Assembly (NCBI GenBank): GCA_016870425.1
Contig: VGBQ01000012.1
Coordinates: 1-24,045, forward strand
DNA from: Actinomycetota bacterium
GTDB taxonomy: Bacteria > Actinomycetota > Actinomycetes > S36-B12
Direction of reading: 5' to 3'
Length of the DNA stretch: 24,045 bases
In this document: positions 1 through 7,998 of the stretch, piece after piece
Layout of the letters: the number at the start of each line of letters is the position of its first letter
Numbering within the stretch: position 1 is the stretch's first letter
The notes under the pieces: model-generated
The model's database searches: none
What the model saw: only the letters and a program-made list of their open reading frames with translations
Told to the model about the DNA's origin: nothing
Program-made: the position numbers and the translations under genes

Positions 1-11
1 CGCGGATGGCC

Positions 12-17
12 TAGGGT
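12..17 (+). promoter_or_regulatory. -10 hexamer TAGGGT of pepA (leaderless type)
   Basis: TAGGGT lies 8 nt before the ATG of pepA and no Shine-Dalgarno sequence is visible in the short upstream sequence. The spacing puts the transcription start at or next to the start codon. The same arrangement recurs at many genes in this window, which raises confidence. The -35 region lies outside the window. Confidence 0.55.
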
Positions 18-25
18 CATCGCCC

Positions 26-1519
26 ATGACGAGCATCGCCCTCACCTCCGCACCCGTGACCACCCTCGACGTCGACGCCCTCATCGTGGGCATCACCGAC
101 GAGGGCAAGAAGCACGTCGAGGGGCCACCCGCCCTCCCCGACGACGTGCGCGTATCCCTCGAGAAGGCCCTCGAGGCACTCGGGGCCACCGGCAAGCTGG
201 GTGAGATCACGCGTCTGCCCGGCACGGGCCTGGTCAAGGCGCGCATGATCGTCGCCGTCGGGCTCGGCGACGTGCGCATCCTCGACGACGAGAAGGTACG
301 TCGCACCGCGGGCAGCGTCCTACGGAGCCTTGCGGGCACGAGGTCAGTCGCGATCGTCGTCACCTCGCCGGACGGTCCGCGCGTCGAAGCCGTCGCTGCG
401 GGGGCGCTCATGGGCAACTACGCCTTCCACTCCTTCCGTGGGGTGAGCGCGTCGAGCCAGCCCGCGCTCGTGGAGAAGATCCTGATCACCGGAGATCCCA
501 AGGACAAGGAGCAGGCCGCAGCACTCGAGCGCGCGCAGATCATGGCCGAAGCGGTCAACTACGCGCGCGACCTCGTCAACACGCCGCCGTCCGCGCTGCC
601 GCCCGAGGAGATCGCGCAACAGGCCATTGAGGCCGTCGGCAAGCTGCCCGTGCGCGTCGAGGTCTGGGACGAGGACGCCCTCGCACGCGACGAGTTCGGC
701 GGGATCCTCGCGGTCGGCCAGGGCTCGGCCAATCCCCCGCGCCTCATCCGCCTGGAGTACTCCCCCAAGGGCGCCAAGAAGACGGTTGCCCTGGTGGGCA
801 AGGGAGTCACCTTCGACTCCGGCGGCCTGTCGCTCAAGCCGCCGAAGGCCATGGAGACGATGAAGTGCGACATGAGCGGCGCCGCCGCCGTCATCGCCGC
901 GGTCACCGCCCTCGCGCGCATGAAGGCCAAGGTCAAGGTCATCGGCTGGATCCCCACCGTGGAGAACATGCCGGGCGGTCGCGCTCAGCGGCCCGGCGAC
1001 GTCATCACGATCTACGGCGGGCGCACGGTCGAGGTGCTCAACACCGATGCCGAGGGCCGCTTGATCCTGGCCGACGCACTCGTCGCCGCGTCCGAGGAGC
1101 AGCCGGATCTCATCGTCGACGCCGCGACTCTCACCGGCGCGCAGACGATCGCCCTGGGCGACCGCACCTCGGGGATCATGTCCAACGACGACGACCTGCG
1201 CGCCGCGATCTACGAGACAGCCAAGCGCGCCGGCGAGACGATGTGGCATATGCCTATCCCCGAGGAGTCACGCGGCACGCTGGATTCCCCCATCGCCGAC
1301 ATCAAGAACATCGGCGACGGCAAGGGCGGCATGCTCAGCGCGGCCGCGTTCCTGCGCGAGTTCGTGCCGGAGGGCCAGCCCTGGGCACACCTCGACATCG
1401 CCGGGCCGGCGTTCAACGAGGGCGCTCCCTACGGCTACACGCCCAAGGGCGGCACCGGCGCGGCCGTGCGGACCTTCATCCAGGTCGCCGAGGACACCGC
1501 GCAGGGCCAGCTCCCCTAG
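26..1519 (+). CDS. pepA: Leucyl aminopeptidase (M17 family cytosol aminopeptidase)
   Basis: This is a 497-residue M17 aminopeptidase, the usual family length. The enzyme is cytosolic and removes N-terminal residues from peptides with a two-metal centre. The family signature NTDAEGRL is at residues 339-346. Aligned by spacing with E. coli PepA, the metal and catalytic residues appear as K259, D264, K271, D282, D341 and E343. The N-terminal third is the variable macro-like domain, and the catalytic domain starts near residue 170. The ATG is preceded at 8 nt by TAGGGT with no ribosome binding site, so the mRNA is probably leaderless. A 247-bp gap holding a large inverted repeat separates it from lpd. 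Its position next to lpd and the E2 gene matches other Actinomycetes. It may serve in general peptide turnover; the substrate preference cannot be read from sequence. Confidence 0.96.
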   Translation: MTSIALTSAPVTTLDVDALIVGITDEGKKHVEGPPALPDDVRVSLEKALEALGATGKLGEITRLPGTGLVKARMIVAVGLGDVRILDDEKVRRTAGSVLRSLAGTRSVAIVVTSPDGPRVEAVAAGALMGNYAFHSFRGVSASSQPALVEKILITGDPKDKEQAAALERAQIMAEAVNYARDLVNTPPSALPPEEIAQQAIEAVGKLPVRVEVWDEDALARDEFGGILAVGQGSANPPRLIRLEYSPKGAKKTVALVGKGVTFDSGGLSLKPPKAMETMKCDMSGAAAVIAAVTALARMKAKVKVIGWIPTVENMPGGRAQRPGDVITIYGGRTVEVLNTDAEGRLILADALVAASEEQPDLIVDAATLTGAQTIALGDRTSGIMSNDDDLRAAIYETAKRAGETMWHMPIPEESRGTLDSPIADIKNIGDGKGGMLSAAAFLREFVPEGQPWAHLDIAGPAFNEGAPYGYTPKGGTGAAVRTFIQVAEDTAQGQLP

Positions 1520-1607
1520 GGGCCGCGGTCGGCCGGCTCCTTCCGATTCCGCGCAGCCGACACTGCTCGACTCCCTGACGTCACGGCCCCACCGGCCCAC
1601 TCGCCGG

Positions 1608-1660
1608 GCGAACTTTGGGCGGATAGTGCCCATAGACGGCCGTTCTCGCCCAAAGTTCGC
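1608..1660. repeat. Inverted repeat IR1, 14-bp perfect arms
   Basis: The arms are gcgaactttgggcg (1608-1621) and its exact reverse complement (1647-1660), around a 25-nt loop. It lies in the 247-bp gap between pepA and lpd. It could end pepA transcription, although there is no T-tract, or be a palindromic repeat unit. The loop contains GGATAGTGCCC, which resembles part of the inverted repeat at 17220-17255. The rest of the gap (1520-1607, 1661-1766) shows no gene. Confidence 0.8.
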
Positions 1661-1753
1661 GGCGATCCCGCGCCCGCGGACGCTCGGCGCGCACCTTCTG
1701 CCCTGGGGACGGCACGAGCAGGGGACGGTGGAAGGATGGCCTCACATCAACTC

Positions 1754-1761
1754 GAGGGGAG
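1754..1761 (+). promoter_or_regulatory. Ribosome binding site of lpd
   Basis: A GAGGGGAG purine run 5 nt before the GTG at 1767 fixes the lpd start. Upstream in-frame codons lie before any Rossmann-fold sequence and overlap inverted repeat IR1. Confidence 0.6.
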
Positions 1762-1766
1762 CCGCC

Positions 1767-3137
1767 GTGCCTGAGGCCGACGTCGTCATCCTGGGAGGCG
1801 GCAGCGGGGGCTACGCCTGCGCCCTGCGCGCGTCGCAGCTCGGCCTGTCGGTCGTGCTCATCGAGAAGGGCAAGCTCGGCGGCACCTGCCTGCACCGCGG
1901 CTGCATCCCCACCAAGGCCCTGCTCCACGCTGCCGAGGTCGCCGACCTCGCCCGCGACAGCGAGGACTTCGGCGTCAAGGCCACCCTCGAGGGCATCGAC
2001 ATGCCCAGGGTCAACTCCTACCGCGACGGAGTGGTCGGCCGCCTCTACAAGGGCCTGCAGGGTCTGGTGAAGAGCCGCAACGTGACCTACGTCGAGGGCG
2101 AGGGACGACTGACCTCGGCGAACACCGTCACCGTCGATGGCACGGCGTACACCGGCAAGGCCGTTGTGCTCGCCACGGGCTCCTACGCACGCAGCCTTCC
2201 TGGCCTGGAGATCGGCGGGCGCATCATGACCTCGGACCAGGCGCTGACGCTCGACTACGTGCCGGGCAAGGTCATCGTGCTCGGTGGCGGCGTGATCGGC
2301 GTGGAGTTCGCCAGCGTGTGGAAGTCCTTCGGTTCCGACGTGCACATCATCGAGGGACTCCCCCGGCTCGTGCCCGCGGAGGACGAGGCCATCTCCAAGG
2401 CCTTCGAGCGCGCCTACCGCAAGCGCAAGATCGACTTCACCACCGGCGTGCGCTTCCAGTCGGCGACCCAGGATGACAACGGCGTCCACGTGACGCTCGA
2501 GAACGGCGAGACCCTCGACGGCGACATCCTCCTCGTCGCGGTCGGCCGCGGACCGTCGACCGAGGGACTCGGCTTCGAGGAAGCCGGCATCGCGATGGAC
2601 CGTGGCTGGGTGCTCGTCGACGAGCGGCTGCAGACCAACGTGCCCGGTGTCTACGCCGTCGGCGACATCACGCCCGGACTCCAGCTCGCGCACCGCGGTT
2701 TCCAGCAGGGGATCTTCGTCGCCGAGCAGCTCGGGGGTCTGTCGCCTCGCGCCATCCCCGACATCGACATCCCGCGCGTCACCTACTCCGAGCCCGAGAT
2801 CGGCTCGGTCGGGCTCACCGAGGCGCAGGCCCGTGAGCAGTACGGCGCAGACGGTGTGCAGGTCTACGAATACAACCTCGGCGGCAACGGCAAGAGCCAG
2901 ATCCTCGCGACCACGGGCTTCATCAAGCTCGTGCAGCGGACGGACGGGCCGGTCGTCGGCGTCCACATGATCGGCTCACGCATCGGCGAGCAGATCGGTG
3001 AAGCCCAGCTCATCGTCAACTGGGAGGCCTACCCCGAGGACGTGGCCTCCCTCGTCCACGCACACCCCACCCAGAACGAAGCCATGGGCGAGGCCTTCCT
3101 CGCCCTGGCCGGCAAGCCCCTGCACGCCCACGCCTGA
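1767..3137 (+). CDS. lpd: Dihydrolipoamide dehydrogenase (E3)
   Basis: This 456-residue flavoprotein disulfide reductase reoxidises dihydrolipoamide on the E2 subunits of 2-oxoacid dehydrogenase complexes, passing electrons through FAD to NAD+. The FAD-binding motif GGGSGG is close to the N terminus. The redox-active pair CLHRGC is at residues 41-46. A second GxGxxG (VLGGGVIGVEFAS) marks the NAD-binding domain. The C-terminal dimerisation domain carries the catalytic dyad in HAHPTQNE (H433 and E438). I chose the GTG at 1767 because a purine-rich ribosome binding site precedes it and the protein then begins just before the first beta strand, as in homologues; the reading frame stays open upstream. 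The E2 gene follows after 22 bp, so the two are probably co-transcribed and encode partner subunits. It is the only E3 here and could also serve the glycine-cleavage or branched-chain systems. Confidence 0.95.
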   Translation: MPEADVVILGGGSGGYACALRASQLGLSVVLIEKGKLGGTCLHRGCIPTKALLHAAEVADLARDSEDFGVKATLEGIDMPRVNSYRDGVVGRLYKGLQGLVKSRNVTYVEGEGRLTSANTVTVDGTAYTGKAVVLATGSYARSLPGLEIGGRIMTSDQALTLDYVPGKVIVLGGGVIGVEFASVWKSFGSDVHIIEGLPRLVPAEDEAISKAFERAYRKRKIDFTTGVRFQSATQDDNGVHVTLENGETLDGDILLVAVGRGPSTEGLGFEEAGIAMDRGWVLVDERLQTNVPGVYAVGDITPGLQLAHRGFQQGIFVAEQLGGLSPRAIPDIDIPRVTYSEPEIGSVGLTEAQAREQYGADGVQVYEYNLGGNGKSQILATTGFIKLVQRTDGPVVGVHMIGSRIGEQIGEAQLIVNWEAYPEDVASLVHAHPTQNEAMGEAFLALAGKPLHAHA

Positions 3138-3148
3138 CGCAATCGCTC

Positions 3149-3155
3149 GAAGGAG
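3149..3155 (+). promoter_or_regulatory. Ribosome binding site of the E2 gene
   Basis: GAAGGAG ends 4 nt before the ATG at 3160. It decides the start, because the frame is open for about 160 nt upstream inside lpd. Confidence 0.7.
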
Positions 3156-3159
3156 TCCC

Positions 3160-4866
3160 ATGCCCGTCTCGGTCACCCTCCCCGCGCTCGGTGAGTCCGT
3201 CACCGAGGGCACCGTCACGCGCTGGCTCAAGAAGGTGGGCGACACGGTCGCGGCCGACGAGCCGCTGGTCGAGGTGTCCACCGACAAGGTCGACACCGAG
3301 ATCCCCGCTCCCGCCGGCGGCGTGCTGCTCGCCATCCGCGTGCCCGAGGACGCCACCGTCGCCGTCGGCGCAGAGCTCGCCGTCATCGGTGACGCCTCCG
3401 AGGTGGCGGCTCCCGGAGCGGCGGCACCCGCTCCAGAACCGGTCGCAGCCGCCCCCGCTCCGGCTGCCCCCGCCCCTGCTGCGGCACCGCCCGCTCCCGC
3501 CGCAGTTGTGTCGACCGGCGGCGCCACGACATCCGTCGTCCTGCCCCCGCTCGGCGAATCCGTCACCGAGGGCACCGTCACGCGCTGGCTCAAGAGGGTA
3601 GGCGAGGCTGTCGCCGCCGACGAGCCGATCGTCGAGGTCTCCACCGACAAGGTCGACACCGAGATCCCCGCCCCCGCTGGCGGCATCGTGCTCGCTATCC
3701 GCGTTCCCGAGGACACGACCGTCGCGGTCGGCACCGAGCTCGCCGTGATCGGCGATGCCGGTGCGCTGCCCGCAGACACGGCTCCCGCTCCCGCACCTGC
3801 TCCCGCCGCTGCCCCTGCTCCCGCCGCTGCCCCTGCTGCGGCACCCGCTCCTGCCGCTGCCCCTGCTGCGACGCCGACTCCCCCGCCGGCCGCCGCGCCG
3901 ACTCCGGCCGCTGCTGCCACTCCGGCCTCAAACGACGACGAGGCCTACGTGACACCGCTCGTGCGCAAGCTCGCAGCAGACAAGGGCGTCGACCTCGCGA
4001 CGGTTGTCGGCACCGGAGTCGGCGGGCGCATCCGCAAGCAGGATGTGCTCGCCGCAGCCGAGCGTGCAGCCGCGCCTGCCGCCACATCGGCAGCGCCATC
4101 CGCGCCCGCTCCGGCACCGGCCGCCGCGACGCCTTCGCCGAGCGCAGGCATGCGCGGCACGACTCAACCCCTGTCGCGACTGCGCCGCGTCATCGCCGAA
4201 CGCATGGTGGAGTCGCTCCAGGTGTCGGCGCAGCTCACCACCGTCGTCGAGGTCGACGTCACGCGCATCGCCCAACTGCGCGACCGCACGAAGGCTGACT
4301 TCGAGGCACGCGAGGGCGTCAAGCTCACCTTCCTGCCCTTCTTTGCCAAGGCCGCCGTCGAAGCACTCGCGGCGTACCCCGCCCTCAATGCCTCCATCGA
4401 CATGGCCTCGGGCACCGTGACCTACCACGGAGAGGTCAACCTCGGCGTCGCCGTCGACACCGACCGCGGACTGCTCGTGCCCGTCGTCCGCGACGCGGGC
4501 GATCTCAGCGTCGCGGGACTCGCCCGTCGCATCACCGACCTGGCCGATCGCACGCGCACCAACAAGGTGTCGCCTGACGAGCTCTCCGGCGGCACCTTCA
4601 CGCTCACCAACACCGGCAGCCGTGGGGCGCTCTTCGATACCCCCATCATCAACCAGCCGCAGGTCGCCATCCTCGGCACGGGAAGCGTCGTCAAGCGACC
4701 AGTCGTCATCAGTGACGGCGGCAGCGATGTCATCGCCATCCGCTCCATGGTCTACCTCGCGCTCACCTACGACCATCGCCTCGTCGACGGTGCCGATGCC
4801 GCCCGCTTCCTCACCGCGGTGCGCGCCCGGCTCGAAGAGGGCACTTTCGCGGACGTGGGCGCCTGA
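3160..4866 (+). CDS. sucB: Dihydrolipoamide acyltransferase (E2) with two lipoyl domains
   Basis: This 568-residue E2 core subunit carries acyl groups on lipoyl-lysine and transfers them to CoA. Domains in order: lipoyl domain 1 (about 5-79, lipoylated K43), Ala/Pro linker, lipoyl domain 2 (about 126-200, K164), a long Ala/Pro linker (about 205-258), the E3-binding domain (263-299), a third Ala/Pro linker, and the catalytic acyltransferase domain ending in TYDHRLVDG with H539 and D543. Each lipoyl lysine sits in STDKVDTE. Homologues are usually annotated sucB, but in Actinomycetes this protein (DlaT/AceF) typically serves pyruvate dehydrogenase and is shared with the oxoglutarate dehydrogenase supercomplex, so the physiological substrate is uncertain. 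The next gene starts within its stop codon (TGATG), and lpd lies just upstream, suggesting an operon. LipB and LipA, which would modify K43 and K164, are encoded about 7 kb away. Confidence 0.94.
   Translation: MPVSVTLPALGESVTEGTVTRWLKKVGDTVAADEPLVEVSTDKVDTEIPAPAGGVLLAIRVPEDATVAVGAELAVIGDASEVAAPGAAAPAPEPVAAAPAPAAPAPAAAPPAPAAVVSTGGATTSVVLPPLGESVTEGTVTRWLKRVGEAVAADEPIVEVSTDKVDTEIPAPAGGIVLAIRVPEDTTVAVGTELAVIGDAGALPADTAPAPAPAPAAAPAPAAAPAAAPAPAAAPAATPTPPPAAAPTPAAAATPASNDDEAYVTPLVRKLAADKGVDLATVVGTGVGGRIRKQDVLAAAERAAAPAATSAAPSAPAPAPAAATPSPSAGMRGTTQPLSRLRRVIAERMVESLQVSAQLTTVVEVDVTRIAQLRDRTKADFEAREGVKLTFLPFFAKAAVEALAAYPALNASIDMASGTVTYHGEVNLGVAVDTDRGLLVPVVRDAGDLSVAGLARRITDLADRTRTNKVSPDELSGGTFTLTNTGSRGALFDTPIINQPQVAILGTGSVVKRPVVISDGGSDVIAIRSMVYLALTYDHRLVDGADAARFLTAVRARLEEGTFADVGA
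3172..3760 (+). repeat. Internal duplication of the lipoyl domain (period 363 bp)
   Basis: Copies at 3172-3396 and 3535-3759 encode 75-residue lipoyl domains that are identical at 65 positions. They also share long stretches of nearly identical nucleotides around the lysine codon. Multiple lipoyl domains are normal in E2 proteins; the closeness of the two copies suggests a fairly recent duplication or ongoing gene conversion. Confidence 0.85.
3772..3930 (+). repeat. Ala/Pro-coding low-complexity repeat in the E2 linker
   Basis: Short units such as cccgctcctgccgctgcc recur and encode a flexible Ala/Pro swinging-arm linker. A shorter tract of the same kind is at about 3418-3513. This is a typical E2 linker, but the nucleotide repetition makes its length prone to slippage. 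Confidence 0.75.
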
Positions 4867-5798
4867 TGCGCGTCGCGGTCACGGGTGCGAGCGGCCTCAT
4901 CGGCTCGGCGCTCGTCCCTGCACTGCGCGCCCGCGGCCATGAGGTCATCCGCCTCGTGCGTCGCGCACCCGCCGCACCCGATGAGGTGCGCTGGGATCCG
5001 AGCACAGGCGATGTGGCCCGGCGGGTCGGCGAAGCCGCCCCTGTCGGGCTGGACCTTGCTGGCCTCGCCGGAGTCGACGGGATCGTCCACCTCGCCGGCG
5101 CCGGTGTGGGCGACAAGCGCTGGACCGACGCCTACAAGGCCGAGATCCTCGACTCGCGCGTGCAGGGCACGACCACGATCGCGCGCGCGGCCGCGGCGCT
5201 CGACCCCAAGCCGTCCGTGCTCGTGTGCGGCTCAGCGATCGGCTACTACGGCGACACCGGCGATCACGCGGTGACGGAGGAGTCCCCGCAGGGCGCGGGA
5301 TTCCTCGCCGACGTCGTCGCCCAGTGGGAGGCATCGGCACAGCCCGCGATCGACGCCGGCATCCGCGTGCCCTATGCGCGCACCGGACTCGTCGTGAGCT
5401 CCAAGGGCGGAGCCTGGAAGCGGCTCATGCCGATCTTCAAGGCCGGACTCGGCGGCAAGGTCGGCTCGGGCAAGCAGTACTGGTCCTTCATCTCGATGCG
5501 CGATGAGATCGCCGCGCTGATCGCCCTACTGGAGGACGATCGCTATCGCGGACCGGTCAATCTCACGGCACCGACCCCGGTCACCAACTCGGAGGTCACC
5601 GCAGCCATGGGCCGCGTCCTCGGCCGGCCCACTGTGCTGCCGGTCCCGGCGTTCGCACTCAAGGTGGCCCTCGGGGAGTTCTCGCAGGATGTCCTCGGTA
5701 GCCAGCGCGTGCTGCCCAAGGTGCTCGAGCACGACGGCTTCGCGTGGAGTGATCCCACGATCGACTCCGCGATCCGCCAGGCCGTGGCCGGAGACTAG
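4866..5798 (+). CDS. TIGR01777-family NAD(P)-dependent epimerase (SDR)
   Basis: This 310-residue extended short-chain dehydrogenase begins with the Rossmann motif TGASGLIGSAL. It contains an SDR-type active-site stretch (GSAIGYYG) and ends with a DUF1731-like C-terminal domain (about residues 255-305), the architecture of the TIGR01777/YfcH family. The substrate of this family is not established. The ATG at 4866 overlaps the E2 stop codon (TGATG), so translation is probably coupled, and in many Actinomycetes this gene follows the E2 gene. Its TAG stop shares the palindrome CTAG with the stop codon of the convergent gene, leaving no room for a terminator between them. Confidence 0.9.
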   Translation: MRVAVTGASGLIGSALVPALRARGHEVIRLVRRAPAAPDEVRWDPSTGDVARRVGEAAPVGLDLAGLAGVDGIVHLAGAGVGDKRWTDAYKAEILDSRVQGTTTIARAAAALDPKPSVLVCGSAIGYYGDTGDHAVTEESPQGAGFLADVVAQWEASAQPAIDAGIRVPYARTGLVVSSKGGAWKRLMPIFKAGLGGKVGSGKQYWSFISMRDEIAALIALLEDDRYRGPVNLTAPTPVTNSEVTAAMGRVLGRPTVLPVPAFALKVALGEFSQDVLGSQRVLPKVLEHDGFAWSDPTIDSAIRQAVAGD

Positions 5799-6655
5799 CC
5801 GGGCAGCCCTCGTTCGACGAGGGACATCCAGGCCGTCCTGTCGGTCGGCGCGGGGCAGATCTCCTGCGCGGACCCCGATGACCCGAGTGCCGACAATCCG
5901 AGGAAACCCGCCAGGGCTGCGCCACCGAGCGCGATGCCCCATCGCCATGTCATGCGGATGCCCACCCGAGGCAGGGAGCGGGTCCCCGCCGGCGCCCGGC
6001 GGACCGCGTGCCGACCGCGTCCCACGACGGGCTCCGATCGATGGGCGGCCTCGCGCGGGGCACGTGGCTCGGCAGGGCGCGGGGGTGGTGCCTCGCTCGG
6101 CCGCGCACGACGGTGCGCCGGCGGGGAGATGAGGGCTGCGGAGGCAGCGGCAGCGCGCTCCAAGGCTGCGGCGAGGCGCGCCATCGTCGGTCGGGCCGCT
6201 GGGTCGGGGTCCGAGCCGGCGATCAGCATCGTGGCGACCTCGGCTCCCACGGAGGCCGAAGGCAGGCAGGTGTCCATGAGCGCGATGAGGTCGGCGACAT
6301 CGCCTTCGGGTGTGCCTCCGGGACGCCAACCCGAGAGGATCCCGCGACCGGAGTGCACATGCACGCAGTCCCCGGTGATGCCCCCGTGCGCCAGTCCCGC
6401 GTCGTGCAGCAGCGCGAGGCCGGCCGCGATCGGTGCGATGGCCGCGATGGCCGCGTCACCCATCTCAAGTCGTGCGCTCTCCGCGGGGATCTCCCAGGTC
6501 AGGGCCAGGCCCTCGCCGGCGAAGGCGGCTTCGCGCAGAGGAGCCAACCCGTCGTGGCGCAGCGCACCGACGCGCAGGGCTTGGCGGCGCACGCGGTCGC
6601 GCGCCACGAGATCGGGCGGGAGGGTCAGCAGGGTCGTGAGTGTCGTGGTCGTCAT
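5795..6655 (-). CDS. Membrane-anchored protein-kinase-like protein (probable pseudokinase)
   Basis: This 286-residue protein resembles the C-lobe of bacterial Ser/Thr kinases but lacks the catalytic parts. ALRHDGLAPLREA (31-43) matches the region after helix C, LALLHDAGLAHGGITGDCV (80-98) the catalytic loop, and DPDPAARPT the end of the C-lobe. The usual HRDxKxxN is HGGITGD here, so the catalytic Asp and the Lys are absent. I see no DFG, no glycine loop and no VAxK lysine, and the N-lobe is very short. An Arg/Pro-rich linker follows, then one membrane helix (about 239-257) and a short external tail containing one cysteine. It is probably a scaffold or binding protein, not an enzyme. I chose the ATG at 6655 because CACGAT lies 6 nt upstream; 16 more residues are possible from further upstream. 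It is divergent from the FAD oxidoreductase gene. Confidence 0.75.
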   Translation of the reverse strand: MTTTTLTTLLTLPPDLVARDRVRRQALRVGALRHDGLAPLREAAFAGEGLALTWEIPAESARLEMGDAAIAAIAPIAAGLALLHDAGLAHGGITGDCVHVHSGRGILSGWRPGGTPEGDVADLIALMDTCLPSASVGAEVATMLIAGSDPDPAARPTMARLAAALERAAAASAALISPPAHRRARPSEAPPPRPAEPRAPREAAHRSEPVVGRGRHAVRRAPAGTRSLPRVGIRMTWRWGIALGGAALAGFLGLSALGSSGSAQEICPAPTDRTAWMSLVERGLPG

Positions 6656-6695
6656 GCCGGCATCGTGCCCCGCGGAGGCACGCGCATGCGTTGGG

Positions 6696-6704
6696 TTATC
6701 CACA
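6696..6704 (+). other. Isolated DnaA-box-like 9-mer TTATCCACA
   Basis: This is an exact match to the classical E. coli DnaA box, in the 68-bp divergent intergenic region. There is no cluster of boxes, no AT-rich stretch and no replication gene nearby, so it is not an origin. It may be a chance match or a DnaA titration or regulation site. Confidence 0.3.
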
Positions 6705-6710
6705 GGCGGC

Positions 6711-6716
6711 TACGGT
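6711..6716 (+). promoter_or_regulatory. -10 hexamer TACGGT of the FAD oxidoreductase gene
   Basis: TACGGT ends 7 nt before the GTG at 6724 and there is no ribosome binding site. The layout fits leaderless transcription and decides the start codon. Confidence 0.6.
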
Positions 6717-6723
6717 GAGCGGC

Positions 6724-7998
6724 GTGGCGGTGATGGTGGTGGGCGCGGGCCTCAGCGGCCTTGCCGCCGCGCGCCGACTGCAGGCCTTCGGGGTGCCGGT
6801 CACTCTCCTCGAGGCATCGGACGCCGTGGGCGGACGCATGCGCACCGACATTGTCGACGGCTTCCGCCTGGACCGCGGCTTCCAGCTCTACAACCCGGCG
6901 TATCCCGAGGGTCAGCGCGTCCTGGACCACGACGCACTGGACCTGCGCGCGTTCGTCGCGGGCGCCCGGGTGGTCCTGCGACCCAAGGGACGTCGGCAGG
7001 TCGCACGTGTCGCCGACCCCCGGCGCGAGCCGTCGTGGGCGATCCCGTCGCTGCGTGCGCGGATCGGCTCACCCGTCTCAACAGCGCGCTTCACGGCGTA
7101 CGCCGCCGCTCGGGGATGGCGCTCGCCCGCGTCGCTGCGGGCCGAGCCCGACGTGACAAGCGAGGAGGCACTACGCCGAGCGGGCGCGGACCGCACACTC
7201 ATGGAGCGCCTGCTGCGCCCCTTCCTCGCGGGGGTCTTCCTCGAGTCCGACCTGACGACATCACGGCGCTTCCTCGATCTCGTGCTCCGATCCTTCGTGC
7301 GCGGCACCCCGGCCGTCCCCGCCCTCGGCATGCAGCGCATCCCCGAGCAGATCGCGACCGGACTCGAGGTGCGGCTCGAAACACCGGTCGCCCGCGTCTC
7401 GCCGCGCGGGGTCGTGCTGCAGGACGGAGGAGCGCTCGATGCCGAGGCGGTCATCGTCGCGAGCGACCCCCGGTCAGCCCAGCACCTCGTGCCCGGGATG
7501 CGCGCGCCCGCGCCCCGGTCGGTGACGACGTGGTACTACCGGCCCGATGGTGACCCCGCACGGCTCGCGGAAGGACAGGCCGTGCTCACGCTCGACGGTG
7601 CGCGGCGCGGCCCGGTCATCAACACCGTCGTCCTCACCCACGCGGCGCCCGACTACGCACCACCCGGGAGTGCGCTCGTCTCCGCGTCGGCACTCGGCGT
7701 ACGCGAGAGCAGTGCGCACGAATCAGCCGTGCGCGACCACCTCGGTTGGCTCTACGGCGTGCCCACCGCGCGGTGGGAGCTCATCGCGACCTATCCGATC
7801 CCCTACGCGCTTCCCGCGATGCCGGTGCCCTTCGACCTGCAGCGCCCCGTGCGCACGGCCTCGGGCGTCTACGTCGCGGGCGACCACCGCGACACGTCAT
7901 CGATCCAGGGAGCTCTCGTGAGCGGTCGCCGCGCCGCGGATGCGGTGCTCGAGGACCTCGGCATCGAGGCCTCTGTCGAGTCGGAGGAGACAGCATGA
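6724..7998 (+). CDS. FAD-dependent oxidoreductase (amine oxidase / phytoene desaturase-like)
   Basis: This 424-residue flavoprotein has the N-terminal FAD-binding motif GAGLSGLAAARR (GxGxxG at 7-12), followed by the GG-motif EASDAVGGRMRT. The C-terminal FAD contact GVYVAGDHRDTSSIQGALVS is typical of the protoporphyrinogen oxidase, amine oxidase and phytoene desaturase superfamily. The substrate cannot be assigned, and no carotenoid or haem genes are nearby. The GTG at 6724 is 7 nt after TACGGT and one codon pair before the first beta strand, so a leaderless mRNA is likely. The stop overlaps the start of the S51 peptidase gene (ATGA), suggesting the two proteins are made together. The neighbouring pseudokinase gene is divergent. 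Confidence 0.85.
   Translation: MAVMVVGAGLSGLAAARRLQAFGVPVTLLEASDAVGGRMRTDIVDGFRLDRGFQLYNPAYPEGQRVLDHDALDLRAFVAGARVVLRPKGRRQVARVADPRREPSWAIPSLRARIGSPVSTARFTAYAAARGWRSPASLRAEPDVTSEEALRRAGADRTLMERLLRPFLAGVFLESDLTTSRRFLDLVLRSFVRGTPAVPALGMQRIPEQIATGLEVRLETPVARVSPRGVVLQDGGALDAEAVIVASDPRSAQHLVPGMRAPAPRSVTTWYYRPDGDPARLAEGQAVLTLDGARRGPVINTVVLTHAAPDYAPPGSALVSASALGVRESSAHESAVRDHLGWLYGVPTARWELIATYPIPYALPAMPVPFDLQRPVRTASGVYVAGDHRDTSSIQGALVSGRRAADAVLEDLGIEASVESEETA

Noticed and set aside
1581..2966. Long antisense open frame opposite lpd
   Set aside because: A codon-bias shadow of lpd, with His/Asp/Val-rich composition and no known motif.
2998..3159. Upstream extension of the E2 coding sequence
   Set aside because: It overlaps the lpd coding region, while a clear ribosome binding site and the first lipoyl strand place the start at 3160.
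6696..6704. Replication origin suggested by a DnaA box
   Set aside because: A single box without a cluster, an AT-rich unwinding region or dnaA/dnaN neighbours cannot support an origin.
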